A stretch of 33,860 bases of DNA from a bacterium (GCA_024641325.1 JAHEDJ010000012.1:1-33860), one strand, 5' to 3'. Positions 22,355-31,735 are shown, counted from the stretch's first letter. Made by a program: numbers and translations. Notes: generated by a model not told the origin, from the letters alone.

Positions 22355-24328
22355 GTGACACTCGGCGTCGATGTTGGAGGCACGTTCACCGACCTCGCCT
22401 GGTGGGATGGAGCGCAGCTTCGTGTAGGCAAGACTTCGTCGACGCCGGATCAGTCGGAGGGTGTAGTCGCCGGTGCCATCGAACTCACAGAGGGACGGCC
22501 GGTGGGAGGCCTACTGCACGGTACGACGGTTGCAACCAACACGCTCCTCGAGCGAAAGGGGGCACGCACCGCATTGGTTGCCACCGAAGGGTTCATCGAT
22601 GTGATCGAGATCGGACGGCAGGATCGGCCCTCGCTCTACGACAGCTTTGTCGATCGGTCGGAACCGCTGGTTGAGAAACAGCTACGGTTTGGCGCCGCAG
22701 AACGTTCTACTTTCGATGCCGAATCCAACCTTCGCCTCTCAAATCTCGGTCCGTTGATTGCAGCGCTCGCAGCTGCCCGGCCGGAGGCGGTTGCCGTTTC
22801 GCTGCTTTTCGGGTTCGCCAATCCGGATCACGAGTTGCTTATTCGTGAGGCCATCGTTGCGGCCTTGCCGGACCTGCCTGTATCGATCAGCAGTGAGGTC
22901 GTAGGCGAGCTTCGCGAGTACGAAAGGACCTCCACGACGGTCCTCAATGCTTACTTGACCCCGGTGATGTCGAGATACCTGCGTCGGTTGGTGGAGAGGG
23001 CGGCCGTCGCAGGTCTTCCGCCCGACATTCTGGTGATGCGGTCGTCGGGCGGGCTGATGGACATCGGCACCGCCGGGCAACTTCCGGCTGCGGCACTGCT
23101 CTCAGGTCCGGCAGGTGGTGTCGTCGCCTCCGCTGCTCTGGGAGAAACACTCGGATACGGCAGGCTCGTCTCATTCGATATGGGAGGCACCTCCACCGAT
23201 GTGTGCCGAATCGAAAGAGGACGCCCGGAGGTCTCGTACGAGAGAGCTATCGACGGATACCCGTGCCGGATGCCATCCGTTGCGGTACACACGGTCGGTG
23301 CAGGCGGAGGCAGTGTCGGCTGGATCGATCCGGGAGGGGCACTTCGGGTTGGACCACGCAGTTCGGGGGCCATTCCCGGTCCGGCGTCTTACGACCGCGG
23401 CGGAGCCGAAGCCGCAGTCACCGACGCGAATCTGGCGCTGGGTCGAATCGGGTCCGAAGTGCGCCTCGCTGGATCGGTCCCGTTGCGCGAAGATCTGGCG
23501 TTGGCGGCACTCGACCGGCTCGGCGCGGCAGTGGGCCTCGGGCATCGTGAGGCGGCTCTCGGGATGCTCGAAGTGGTTGAGGCTCACATGACCAGGGCGA
23601 TCCGGGCCGTCTCGGTCGAACAGGGCGCCGATCCCCGGGACGCGGCTCTGGTGGCCTTCGGTGGGGCTGGCGGTCTTCACGCGACCGCACTGGCAAAGAG
23701 TCTCGAGATGGCAGGCGTGATAGTCCCGCCGTTTGCCGGAGTGTTCTCCGCCTTCGGCCTCCTCTTGAGCCCGCCCCGTCACGACGCGGCGCGCAGTGTG
23801 CTGCTGCGGTCCGGCGAACGGCTCGATGAGCTGGTTGATTCTCTGGCCGGAGAGGCCGTAGACACCTATCGTGCCGAGACGGGTCGAGGTCCGGAGCAGG
23901 TTCGGCTCGTCGCCGATGTTCGTTATCTGGGTCAGGCCCATGAGACCTCAGTTGCCTACGAGGCCGGTGAAGGATGGGACGTCCTGGCCGGACGTTTCCA
24001 CGCCGCCCACCACGATCACAACGGCTTCGCGCGGCCGGAGGACCCGGTTGAGGTAGTCACGTTGAGAGCGGAGGCAGTTGGATCACCTGCCATGTCCTGG
24101 AACGAGCTCCCGGAGTTTCGACCCGAAGGGGAGGCGGGCCGCGGAACCCGGGAGGTCGTTTCTTCAGATGGACCCGTGCCGGCTTCTGTTTGGTGGCGTG
24201 GTGGCCTAGCTCCCGGTCGCGAGATCGTTGGACCGGCTGTTATCGAAGAAGGGGAGGCGACCACCTATCTAGGGCCCGGGGAGCGCGCGGTCGTGTCCGA
24301 GTCGGGAGCTCTCGAGGTGTCATGGTGA
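22355..24328 (+). CDS. hyuA: Hydantoinase/oxoprolinase family protein, HyuA-like subunit
   Basis: This 657-residue protein has the ATPase-fold motifs DVGGTFTD (5-12), LLHGTTVATNTLLERKG, LSGPAGGVVASA, SFDMGGTSTDVC and GAGGGSVGWID, the standard HyuA order. With HyuB it forms an ATP-dependent enzyme that opens hydantoin, N-methylhydantoin or 5-oxoproline rings, or in some relatives carboxylates ketones. The exact substrate cannot be read. The GTG start at 22355 has no strong Shine-Dalgarno sequence. hyuB overlaps its 3' end by 7 nt (or 4 nt if hyuB starts at the GTG at 24325). Confidence 0.92.
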   Translation: MTLGVDVGGTFTDLAWWDGAQLRVGKTSSTPDQSEGVVAGAIELTEGRPVGGLLHGTTVATNTLLERKGARTALVATEGFIDVIEIGRQDRPSLYDSFVDRSEPLVEKQLRFGAAERSTFDAESNLRLSNLGPLIAALAAARPEAVAVSLLFGFANPDHELLIREAIVAALPDLPVSISSEVVGELREYERTSTTVLNAYLTPVMSRYLRRLVERAAVAGLPPDILVMRSSGGLMDIGTAGQLPAAALLSGPAGGVVASAALGETLGYGRLVSFDMGGTSTDVCRIERGRPEVSYERAIDGYPCRMPSVAVHTVGAGGGSVGWIDPGGALRVGPRSSGAIPGPASYDRGGAEAAVTDANLALGRIGSEVRLAGSVPLREDLALAALDRLGAAVGLGHREAALGMLEVVEAHMTRAIRAVSVEQGADPRDAALVAFGGAGGLHATALAKSLEMAGVIVPPFAGVFSAFGLLLSPPRHDAARSVLLRSGERLDELVDSLAGEAVDTYRAETGRGPEQVRLVADVRYLGQAHETSVAYEAGEGWDVLAGRFHAAHHDHNGFARPEDPVEVVTLRAEAVGSPAMSWNELPEFRPEGEAGRGTREVVSSDGPVPASVWWRGGLAPGREIVGPAVIEEGEATTYLGPGERAVVSESGALEVSW

Positions 24329-25872
24329 CCTCGATAAGTCCGATCGCCTTGGAAGTAGCGAGAAATCAGTTCGCTTCGATAGCCGACGAGATGGGGATGG
24401 TGCTGCGCCGTACCTCGTACTCACCGAATATCAAAGAGCGAGCCGATTGTTCCGCCGCCCTGTTTGTTGCCTCAGGGGAGATGCTTGCTCAGGCCGAGCA
24501 CATTCCGGTGCATCTCGGTTCGATGCCGGCGTCGGTTGCCGCGGTCCTTGATCGATTCGGCGACGGAGTGGAGCCGGACACACAGTACGCAGTGAATGAT
24601 CCCTTCTTCGGAGGTACCCACCTCAACGACTTGACGCTTGTCCGTCCCGTGTTCGTCGATGGGCGCATGGTTGCCTGGGTTGCCAATAGAGCGCATCACG
24701 CTGATGTGGGAGGCGAGGCGCCGGGCTCGATGCCGGCACATGCCATCCACATCGATCAGGAAGGCCACCGGGTTCCGCCGACGGTCGCAGTTCGTAACGG
24801 CGTGTGGGTAGCAGAGTTCATCGAGCCTCTTCTGCAAGCCACCCGAACGCCGGCGGAGCGGCTTGGCGATTTATCGGCCCAGCTCGGTGCCAATGAAGTG
24901 GGCGCACGACGGCTCCAGTCTCTGATTGCGAACGAGGGGATCGACTCGTACGACCAACTCAGCTCGGCGTTGCTCGGCTACGGAGAGCGGCGAATGAGAG
25001 CTGCGCTCGGGGCCCTCCCGGACGGCAGGTTCGAATTCGCCGATGTCATGGAGTGGGGCTCTCGAGACCTTCCGATCACTGTGGTCGTGCATATCGACGG
25101 AGAGGGATTGGAGGCCGACTTTTCCGGGACGCACGCTCAAATCGACGGCAACATCAACGCCGTCGAAGCCGTCACCCGTAGTTGCCTGTACTACGCGGTG
25201 CGGGTGGCGACGGACCCGACGATACCTACCAACGGTGGCTGCTACCGGCCCCTGAACCTGAAGGCCCGGGCCGGATCCCTCGTGTCGGCCGAATACCCCG
25301 CCGCCGTTGCGGCCGGAAATGTGGAGACGAGCCAGCGAATCGCCGACGTTCTGCTGGGTGCACTTGCCCTGGCTGCCCCGGATCGAGTGCCGGCTGCTTC
25401 GCAAGGGACGATGAACAACGTGTTGATCGGATCCGACGAGTTCGCCTATTACGAGACTTTGGCCGGAGGGCAAGGAGGACGCCCCGGCAAGGCAGGCCAG
25501 TCGGGCATACATACCGGTATGACGAACACAAAGAACACCCCGATCGAGTCGCTCGAGACCCACTACCCCTTCCGAGTTGTGCGTTACGGCCTGCGCCGTG
25601 AGAGTGGTGGCGCCGGAGAATTCCCGGGCGGCGAGGGTATCGAGCGAGAGATCGAGTTCGCGGCCGCGGCCACCGTGTCGCTCATGGGCGAGCGGCGGCG
25701 CAACGCCCCGTGGGGACTGGCCGGCGGAGGCCCGGGAGCAACAGGCGAGGACTGGGTGATCCGCAAAGGCCGAACGCCCGAGCGTGTGCCCGGGAAATCA
25801 ACATTCGAGGTCGCCGCAGGAGACCGATTGCTGGTGCGGACGCCGGGCGGAGGAGGTTGGGGTGTTGAATGA
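24322..25872 (+). CDS. hyuB: Hydantoinase/oxoprolinase family protein, HyuB-like subunit
   Basis: This 516-residue protein has the HyuB landmarks SPIALEVARNQFASIADEMG near the start, RTSYSPNIKERADCSAALF, the metal-site segment NDPFFGGTHLNDL, AHHADVGG, and NPLxxR-type repeats such as GGCYRPLNLKAR. The C-terminus reads TPGGGGWG, the family ending. It is the partner of the HyuA subunit. I use the ATG at 24322; the GTG at 24325 is equally possible and gives a GTGA overlap. It overlaps the following SnoaL-like gene by 4 nt (ATGA), so hyuA, hyuB and that gene form one coupled operon. Confidence 0.92.
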   Translation: MVTSISPIALEVARNQFASIADEMGMVLRRTSYSPNIKERADCSAALFVASGEMLAQAEHIPVHLGSMPASVAAVLDRFGDGVEPDTQYAVNDPFFGGTHLNDLTLVRPVFVDGRMVAWVANRAHHADVGGEAPGSMPAHAIHIDQEGHRVPPTVAVRNGVWVAEFIEPLLQATRTPAERLGDLSAQLGANEVGARRLQSLIANEGIDSYDQLSSALLGYGERRMRAALGALPDGRFEFADVMEWGSRDLPITVVVHIDGEGLEADFSGTHAQIDGNINAVEAVTRSCLYYAVRVATDPTIPTNGGCYRPLNLKARAGSLVSAEYPAAVAAGNVETSQRIADVLLGALALAAPDRVPAASQGTMNNVLIGSDEFAYYETLAGGQGGRPGKAGQSGIHTGMTNTKNTPIESLETHYPFRVVRYGLRRESGGAGEFPGGEGIEREIEFAAAATVSLMGERRRNAPWGLAGGGPGATGEDWVIRKGRTPERVPGKSTFEVAAGDRLLVRTPGGGGWGVE

Positions 25873-26279
25873 AACCGCGTGATGCAGCCCGCCGCTGGGC
25901 CGAAGTGTGGCGGCGTTCGTGGGAAACGCTGGACGTGGAGCCCATCGTCGCCTTGTATCGCGAGGACGCCCTTCTTTCCACCGCGCCTTTTCGTGAGCCC
26001 TTCAAAGGACGGGGTGGTGTTCGTAGCTATGTGACCAGGGTATTCGGGGAGGAGGAAGAGCCGAAGGTCCAAATCGGAATCCCTGTGGTCGACGGGGACT
26101 CTGCCGCTATTCCGTGGTGGGCCGCCTTCGGCGAAGAAGGGCACGACGTGACCCTGGCCGGGATTTCCCTCCTTCGCTTTGACGCCCGCGGCCTCGTCGC
26201 CGAGCAGTGGGACTCGTGGAATGTCACCGATGGGCTTCTCGATCCACCAGAGAGCTGGGGCCCTTTTGGCAGCGGGTGA
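25869..26279 (+). CDS. SnoaL/NTF2-like small protein
   Basis: This 136-residue protein has the alpha+beta cone fold pattern: a helix with ARRWAEVWRRSWETLDVEPIVALYREDALLSTAPF, then GRGGVRSYVTRVF, and strand pairs ending DARGLVAEQWDSWNV. Members bind or isomerise small hydrophobic molecules, but many are not enzymes. Its ATG overlaps the hyuB stop (ATGA). Its position suggests a small-molecule role connected with the HyuAB reaction; this is inference only. Confidence 0.82.
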   Translation: MKPRDAARRWAEVWRRSWETLDVEPIVALYREDALLSTAPFREPFKGRGGVRSYVTRVFGEEEEPKVQIGIPVVDGDSAAIPWWAAFGEEGHDVTLAGISLLRFDARGLVAEQWDSWNVTDGLLDPPESWGPFGSG

Positions 26280-26319
26280 CATGGAAGTAGGAGATAGGGC
26301 TGAAACCGTCCCTCTTTTT

Positions 26320-26342
26320 GGAGAGTTCGTGTCTCGCTCTCC
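26320..26342. other. Short hairpin between the SnoaL-like gene and glcD
   Basis: GGAGAG / CTCTCC with an 11-nt loop in the 108-bp gap. It may end the hyu operon. Nothing else is recognised in the gap except the -10-like box of glcD. Confidence 0.35.
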
Positions 26343-26374
26343 GGCTGCACTCCGCGCGTGGCGCGTCAGTTGGG

Positions 26375-26380
26375 TAACCT
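26375..26380 (+). promoter_or_regulatory. -10-like box for glcD (leaderless start)
   Basis: TAACCT lies 7 nt before the ATG at 26388. There is no Shine-Dalgarno sequence. It suggests a separate promoter for glcDEF. Confidence 0.45.
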
Positions 26381-26387
26381 GCCAAGC

Positions 26388-27803
26388 ATGACGCTCACCG
26401 CCGAATTGCGCGATCTTCTCGGCCACGACCGGGTGCTCACAGAGCCACTCGAACGCTGGGTATACGGCATCGATTCGGGTGTGGTCCGTGGTGATGCGCA
26501 GCTCGTAGCGTTCCCTGAGACCACGGCTGAAGTGGCTTCAATAGTGCGCCTGGCACGCCATTACCGGATGCCGATTGTGGCGAGGGGCGCAGGAACCGGA
26601 CTGGCCGGAGGAGCGATTCCGACCCAACCCGGCTTGGTAGTGGTGCTGACCAAGATGAACTCGGTCGAGATCGACCTCGAGAACGCAACGGCCTGGGTGG
26701 GTCCCGGGGTTATCAATCTCGATCTCTCCAAACAGACGGATCCACTCGGATATCACTTCGCCCCCGACCCATCCTCGCAATCTGCGTGCACGATCGGCGG
26801 CAACATCGCCAATAACTCTGGTGGGCCTCACTGCCTGGCGGAAGGATCGACGGTCGGGCACGTGCTCGCCCTCGAGATGGTCACAGCCGACGGGGATGTT
26901 CTCGTGCTGGGCGGCCCGGCTCCCGACCCGCTGGGACTCGATCTGCGCGGTGTCGTAGTCGGATCTGAAGGCACCCTCGGAATCATCACGAAGGCGCTCG
27001 TGCGTCTCACTCCGAATCCGCCCGATGTGCGGACCTTGCTGACGGCATTCTCACGGGTCGAGGATGCCGCCGCCACGGTGTCGGGCATCATCGCCCGCGG
27101 GGTCGTGCCTGCTGCCCTGGAGATGATGGATCAACGCATGACCGAGGCGGTGGAGCGATTTGTGAGCGCCGGATTCCCGACCGATGCCGCGGCCGTATTG
27201 CTCGCCGAGGTAGTCGGGCTCTCGGCTGCCGTCGATGCCGAAGCGGCCATAATCGAAGAGGTCGCCAGGGAAAACAACGCCACGACTCTGCGCGTTGCCG
27301 CCGATGAGGCAGAGCGGGCGAAGCTGTGGCTCGGGCGCAAATCGGCTTTCGGCGCCGTGGCTCAGGCTGCACCCGATTATTACCTGCACGACACCGTCGT
27401 GCCCCGTACGAAACTCGTCGAAACGATGACCCGTGTGTATGAGATCGCGGACCGGCACGGCATCATGATGTTGAACGTCTTCCACGCGGGTGACGGCAAT
27501 CTGCACCCCCTGATGGCGTTCGATTCTGCCGAGGAGGGGATGCTCGCTCGGGTCAAGGCTGCTGCTCGTGAGTTGGTTGAGGTCTGCGTGGAAGTCGGGG
27601 GCTCTCTCTCGGGGGAGCACGGAATCGGAATAGAGAAGCGCGAGTTGATGAAGCTCGTATTCAACGAGGCCGACCTGGATGCGCAGGCGCGCGTCCGTGA
27701 ATCATTCGACCCGGATGCGGTGTTCAATCCCGACAAGGTTCTGCCGGCCGGTTCACGCTGCTTCGATCTGGGCAGGCCGCCCCTCGAAGGAATGTGGGTG
27801 TGA
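26388..27803 (+). CDS. glcD: FAD-linked oxidase, glycolate oxidase subunit GlcD-like
   Basis: This 471-residue flavoprotein has the FAD-binding (VAO/PCMH-type) motifs RGAGTGLAGGAIP (about 64-76), CTIGGNIANNSGGPHCLAEG and VGSEGTLGIITK, and the C-terminal cap signature GDGNLHPLMAFD and SLSGEHGIGIEKRE. It oxidises 2-hydroxyacids such as glycolate or lactate, passing electrons to the GlcF iron-sulfur subunit. The ATG at 26388 has a TAACCT box 7 nt upstream. It overlaps the GlcE-like gene by 4 nt (GTGA), so the subunits are made together. Glycolate versus D-lactate or another 2-hydroxyacid cannot be decided here. Confidence 0.93.
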   Translation: MTLTAELRDLLGHDRVLTEPLERWVYGIDSGVVRGDAQLVAFPETTAEVASIVRLARHYRMPIVARGAGTGLAGGAIPTQPGLVVVLTKMNSVEIDLENATAWVGPGVINLDLSKQTDPLGYHFAPDPSSQSACTIGGNIANNSGGPHCLAEGSTVGHVLALEMVTADGDVLVLGGPAPDPLGLDLRGVVVGSEGTLGIITKALVRLTPNPPDVRTLLTAFSRVEDAAATVSGIIARGVVPAALEMMDQRMTEAVERFVSAGFPTDAAAVLLAEVVGLSAAVDAEAAIIEEVARENNATTLRVAADEAERAKLWLGRKSAFGAVAQAAPDYYLHDTVVPRTKLVETMTRVYEIADRHGIMMLNVFHAGDGNLHPLMAFDSAEEGMLARVKAAARELVEVCVEVGGSLSGEHGIGIEKRELMKLVFNEADLDAQARVRESFDPDAVFNPDKVLPAGSRCFDLGRPPLEGMWV

Positions 27804-28909
27804 CCTCCGTTCGCTCCGCTCTCGACGGCTTGCCCGGCCAGGTTGCGCCGATCGCCGGAGCTCCCGAGGCTGATGCGACTGTTGCCCCGGCGTCCATCGA
27901 AGATGTGGAAACCATTCTCGACACCGCAAGCGAGCACCATCTGCGGACGCTTGTGTGGGGTGGGGGCACCCACCAGGGCTACGGAGGACGCCTCGACCCG
28001 GTCGTGGTTCTGTCGACTGCCGGCCTTGATCGGATCGTCGATTTCCAGCCGGAGGACCTCACAGTCACCGTTGAGGCGGGCGTGCGCGTGGCCGACCTGG
28101 AGAAGCATCTAGCGGAACACGGCTTGACGGCTGCCTTGCCGGAGAAGCCCGGCGAAGCAACGGTCGGAGGGGTAGTGGCCGCCGGCATCAGCGGGTGGAG
28201 GCGCGCCCGGTACGGACCCACGCGTGAGCGTCTGCTCGAGGTAATCCTGGTCACCGGCGACGGCAGGAGAGTTCGGGGTGGAGGACGGGTGGTCAAGAAC
28301 GTGACCGGCTTCGATATTCCCCGGCTGGCGACGGGTTCCTTCGGTTCGCTCGGGGTCATCGCCCAGGTTTGCCTCAAACTGTGGCCGTTGCCGTCCGCGC
28401 AGGGGACCGTCACGGTTGCCGACGGTGACCGGGCGCTGGCCGCCGCATACCGTCCGCAAGCCGTCGTCGAGTGCGATGGTTCGACCAAGGTGTTTCTGGG
28501 CGGCACACCGGAAGAGGTCGAGGGCCAGGCAGCGGCGATCGGTAGTCCGGTGACCGAGGGATGGGACTGGCCGGGAGAACTCGACGGCGACGTCCGCTGG
28601 TCGCTGCGCGTGCCGCCGTCCAAGTTGCGTACTGCGATCAATGAGGTACGGGCGGACTACGCATATCAGGCAGCGTTGGGAGTCGGAGAGGTGGTCATCA
28701 GCGGGCCCGACGGCGATGTCGACGCTTTGCGCAAGTGGGCCGAGTCGGTCGGGGGCGCGCTGGTGCTCATCGCCGGTCCTCCGGAACTCTACGCCCGGAT
28801 CGATCCCTGGGGGACTCCTCCGGCCGCCCTGTCGCTGCAGAAGCGAATCGTGCAGCGGTTCGATCCGGTCCGGATACTCAACCCCGGCCGCCTCCCGGGG
28901 GGTATCTGA
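27800..28909 (+). CDS. glcE: FAD-binding oxidase subunit GlcE-like
   Basis: This 369-residue protein has the FAD-binding half-domain with VWGGGTHQGYG (about 51-61), DLTVTVEAGVRVADLEKHL and EKPGEATVGGVVAAGISG, then RVVKNVTGFDIPRLATGSFGSLGVI. It lacks the full catalytic cap of GlcD and ends with ILNPGRLPGG. It is the accessory FAD subunit of the glycolate oxidase complex. The GTG at 27800 overlaps the glcD stop (GTGA). The GTG at 27794 is a possible alternative. Its stop overlaps the ATG of glcF by 1 nt (TGATG). Confidence 0.9.
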   Translation: MTSVRSALDGLPGQVAPIAGAPEADATVAPASIEDVETILDTASEHHLRTLVWGGGTHQGYGGRLDPVVVLSTAGLDRIVDFQPEDLTVTVEAGVRVADLEKHLAEHGLTAALPEKPGEATVGGVVAAGISGWRRARYGPTRERLLEVILVTGDGRRVRGGGRVVKNVTGFDIPRLATGSFGSLGVIAQVCLKLWPLPSAQGTVTVADGDRALAAAYRPQAVVECDGSTKVFLGGTPEEVEGQAAAIGSPVTEGWDWPGELDGDVRWSLRVPPSKLRTAINEVRADYAYQAALGVGEVVISGPDGDVDALRKWAESVGGALVLIAGPPELYARIDPWGTPPAALSLQKRIVQRFDPVRILNPGRLPGGI

Positions 28910-30147
28910 TGGGCTGGGTCACCGCGGACGCCCCAACGAGATCTGAGCTGGCCGCCTGTATCCAGTGCGGGCTCTGTCTGCCGCATTGCCCGACGTTTCG
29001 ACTGACCGGCATGGAGTCCGCTTCACCGCGCGGCCGGTTGTTGATGATGAGCGCCGTGGCCGAAGGTTACTCAGAGGTCAACGACGTTTTCGATGACCTC
29101 ATGGGGTTCTGTCTGCAATGTCGGGCATGTGAGGTCGTGTGTCCTTCGTTGGTTCCATTCGGACGTGCCATGGAGGGCGCCCGGATCGAGATTGCCGCGC
29201 AACTGGCGTCTCCTGTTCGCCGGTTCCGTCGATTGATAACTGGAAGGTGGATAGGTATTCCCTGGGTCATGCGGGCAGTCACCCGCATGGCGCGGCTCGT
29301 CCAGCGAAGTGTGCCCGCCCGATTTCTCCCTCCACAGGTTCGAACCTCAATCGGTGGGTTGCGCCGGTTGCCGAAGCGGCCGGCGTCGTCCGTCGGGTCT
29401 ACCTTCACCCCGATTGGACTTTCCGGCGCGGGTGTGGCTGCAGTGTTGGCGGGGTGTGTGATGGACCCGTGGTTCGGTGACGTCCACACGGCCACGGTGG
29501 AAGTCTTGCGCAGGTCCGGGTACAGGGTGGTCGTTCCGGACGGTCAAACGTGCTGCGGCGCTCTCGCCGCTCACGACGGCGACGCCCAGGGGACAAGACG
29601 TCTGGCGAAGCGGAACCTCAGCGCCTTCGCGTCGGCCGATTTGATCGTGACCGACGCAGCCGGTTGCGGAGCTCATCTCAAGGAATACGGCAACTGGGTA
29701 GGCGATGCCGGCGAAATCCTCGCTTCGAAAGTCAAGGATGTGACCGAAGTGGTTGCAGAGGCGATCGCCGACGGGCGCCTTCCCCGACTGGACGTACCAC
29801 GGGGGAAGGTGGCAATGCAGGATCCGTGTCACCTGCGACACGCCCAGCGCATCGTCGCCGAACCGCGGGCGGTGGTTGCAGCTGCCGGATACGAACCGGT
29901 AGAAATCGATGAGGTTGGGATGTGCTGTGGAGCCGCCGGGATGTACAGCATGTTGCATCCGAAGGCCTCGCGGGAACTGGGTCAGAAAAAGGCAGATCAA
30001 GTGAGGGCCTCGGGATCCACGTTGGTTGCCTCGGCCAATCCGGGTTGCGAGATGCAACTCCGGGGTCACCTCGGTGGTGCCTACCGGGTTGCACATCCAG
30101 TTGAGCTCTACTGGGAAGCGCTGCAAGCCGCTGATCCGACGCGGTAG
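28909..30147 (+). CDS. glcF: Iron-sulfur subunit GlcF-like (two 4Fe-4S and CCG domains)
   Basis: This 412-residue protein has two ferredoxin-type 4Fe-4S motifs near the N-terminus (CIQCGLCLPHCP and CLQCRACEVVCP) and the cysteine-rich CCG domains, TCCGALAAHDG and MCCGAAGMYSM, with CHLRHAQR and NPGCEMQL. It receives electrons from the GlcD/GlcE flavins and passes them to the membrane quinone pool. Its start overlaps the glcE stop by 1 nt. The stop at 30147 overlaps a TAGGCT box that may serve the next gene. All cysteine ligands appear intact. Confidence 0.93.
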   Translation: MGWVTADAPTRSELAACIQCGLCLPHCPTFRLTGMESASPRGRLLMMSAVAEGYSEVNDVFDDLMGFCLQCRACEVVCPSLVPFGRAMEGARIEIAAQLASPVRRFRRLITGRWIGIPWVMRAVTRMARLVQRSVPARFLPPQVRTSIGGLRRLPKRPASSVGSTFTPIGLSGAGVAAVLAGCVMDPWFGDVHTATVEVLRRSGYRVVVPDGQTCCGALAAHDGDAQGTRRLAKRNLSAFASADLIVTDAAGCGAHLKEYGNWVGDAGEILASKVKDVTEVVAEAIADGRLPRLDVPRGKVAMQDPCHLRHAQRIVAEPRAVVAAAGYEPVEIDEVGMCCGAAGMYSMLHPKASRELGQKKADQVRASGSTLVASANPGCEMQLRGHLGGAYRVAHPVELYWEALQAADPTR

Positions 30148-30150
30148 GCT
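30145..30150 (+). promoter_or_regulatory. -10-like box upstream of the 202-residue membrane protein gene
   Basis: TAGGCT, the same hexamer as before selA, but here 25 nt before the start with a Shine-Dalgarno sequence in the leader. It includes the glcF stop codon. Possibly chance. Confidence 0.3.
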
Positions 30151-30175
30151 GGTCGCTCGCCGAAGAAGGCAACGC

Positions 30176-30784
30176 TTGACCGAAATGAACTCTCCAACCG
30201 AGGTGCCGGCCGGGTCCCAACTGCGCCGTTTGCTTGGACTCGGTGTCCACACGCTGGGTACGAGTTTTGACGTGGGTCTGCTCGTTGTCGGCACGGCATT
30301 GGTTGGTTTGGCGGCTGCCGTTCTGTTGGATGGCTTCGACGTTGTCGAGATTGGCCTCACCGAATCGACGGGTTCGATGCTCGGATCCGGCCTCGTAATC
30401 GCCGTGTTCGGAGCGTTCGCTCTTGGAGTTGCTGCCGAAGGACCGATCGGCTATTCGACCCGCCGTCGGGGAACTTTCACCGATATCGAGGTAGCGGTTG
30501 CCGGAGCCCTGGGTGCTCTCCTCACCGGTCTGGCCCTCTTCTTGATTGCCGGCTTCGTTCGGCAGTTCGTGGACGAGTTGCCGCAGCCATTCGACTTTGG
30601 CGTAACGGTGATTCGCAGTGCCGGTAGGGCCGGAATGACCTTCGCTCTCTTCCTGGGCGTCCCGGCGCTGTGGGGTGTTCGGGAATTGTGGGGCCACAAT
30701 TCCTGGATCGAGGAGATCGAGCTTCCAATCTTCTACGCAATCTGGGCCACGGCGGCCGCGTTCTTCATCGCCGGAGCGATCTAG
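30176..30784 (+). CDS. Multi-pass membrane protein of unknown function
   Basis: This 202-residue protein has four to five membrane segments: about 31-55, 70-87, 103-128, 152-172 and 180-201. It has no recognised catalytic motif. The start is probably the TTG at 30176, because AAGG (in GAAGAAGG) lies 6 nt before it; an in-frame ATG at 30185 would have a spacer of 15 nt. It follows glcF by 28 nt and could be transcribed with it, but a transporter role is not supported by any motif. It is convergent with the GNAT gene, and the short gap contains a doubled TAGAACCC word. Confidence 0.75.
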   Translation: MTEMNSPTEVPAGSQLRRLLGLGVHTLGTSFDVGLLVVGTALVGLAAAVLLDGFDVVEIGLTESTGSMLGSGLVIAVFGAFALGVAAEGPIGYSTRRRGTFTDIEVAVAGALGALLTGLALFLIAGFVRQFVDELPQPFDFGVTVIRSAGRAGMTFALFLGVPALWGVRELWGHNSWIEEIELPIFYAIWATAAAFFIAGAI

Positions 30785-30861
30785 CCGGCAGAGCAGCCCC
30801 CCGGCGGTCCTGGGTCATTAGCTCCGGGCTATGGCGCGTTAGAACCCAACCCTAGAACCCT

Positions 30862-31728
30862 CTACAGGGAGTACTCCCACAGGATGTCGTGGTGGAGTTC
30901 GGCACCTGCTCGCTTGAACGCATCCTCCAGAAAACCCACAGCAGGCACCAGCGCGGTGAGCTTCTCAGCGCCGAGGTCGGTCGCCCGATCCAGCATCGCC
31001 CGCACGAGCGAATAGGCGTCGTCGGGGTTGGTGGTCATCCAGGGCACGTGGAAGGAGTCATCGCGGAAAGCACCGATCACCCATCCGGCCCTGCACGCCC
31101 AGAATCTCCGCTCCACTGCAGCCTCCTCGAGATCCGCCATCCGCAGGCTGCGGAACGTCCACCAGGTCGGGAAGAGATTTCGGGCATGCCTGATGAGATC
31201 GCCGCTCGACCAGGACAGAAAGGCGGGCTCGGCCTCCGCACGGGGAGCCGGGGTCAAGCGTTCGTCTCCGGGCGTCCGCTTCCCGCCGTTGCCGCTTGTT
31301 TCCGGTTGGGTCGATCCGATCGAACGGATGGCGTAGAACCACGTTGAGACATCCCGGTATCCGGCCTTGCGGACCTGAGTCTGAGCCGCCGTGTTCCAGC
31401 TCTCAGTGAGGAGTCGGGCCACACGAGCTCCCTGATCGGCTGCCCACTGGTTGGCAGCCCTGGTCACCTCGGTGGCGATGCCTTGCCGCCGGGCGTCGGG
31501 ATGAACGCGAGCCGCGTGCAACCAGGCTTCATCAGCTGAAACCATGACGATACGAACCATGCCGAGCGGCCGGTCGTTGTCATCGGCGGCCACGAGGATG
31601 GTGGACGTATCGTCTTCGGACATCCATTGGGCGAAGCTATCCGGCACGTAGTCGCCCCACTCGAAAGTGTTGCTCGTGAAGGCAACGATGGCCGCCTCAT
31701 CGTCCGGACGGGCAGTGCGGATGTTCAT
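30862..31728 (-). CDS. GNAT family N-acetyltransferase with a C-terminal second domain
   Basis: This 288-residue protein has an N-terminal GNAT domain (about 1-135) with the acetyl-CoA loop HPDARRQGIATEV and the helix after it. A linker rich in charged and Pro residues (about 142-168) is followed by a second half (about 169-288) that looks like a degenerate GNAT (LVRAMLDRATDLGAEKLTALVPAV). The substrate is unknown. I start at the ATG at 31728 because TATGCT lies 7 nt before it; the in-frame ATG at 31740 overlaps that box. The stop is 75 bp from the convergent membrane protein gene. Confidence 0.83.
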   Translation of the reverse strand: MNIRTARPDDEAAIVAFTSNTFEWGDYVPDSFAQWMSEDDTSTILVAADDNDRPLGMVRIVMVSADEAWLHAARVHPDARRQGIATEVTRAANQWAADQGARVARLLTESWNTAAQTQVRKAGYRDVSTWFYAIRSIGSTQPETSGNGGKRTPGDERLTPAPRAEAEPAFLSWSSGDLIRHARNLFPTWWTFRSLRMADLEEAAVERRFWACRAGWVIGAFRDDSFHVPWMTTNPDDAYSLVRAMLDRATDLGAEKLTALVPAVGFLEDAFKRAGAELHHDILWEYSL

Positions 31729-31735
31729 GCCATCG

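Noticed and set aside
26280-26387. An extra small gene between the SnoaL-like gene and glcD
   Set aside because: No frame with a credible start and domain; only a hairpin and a -10-like box.
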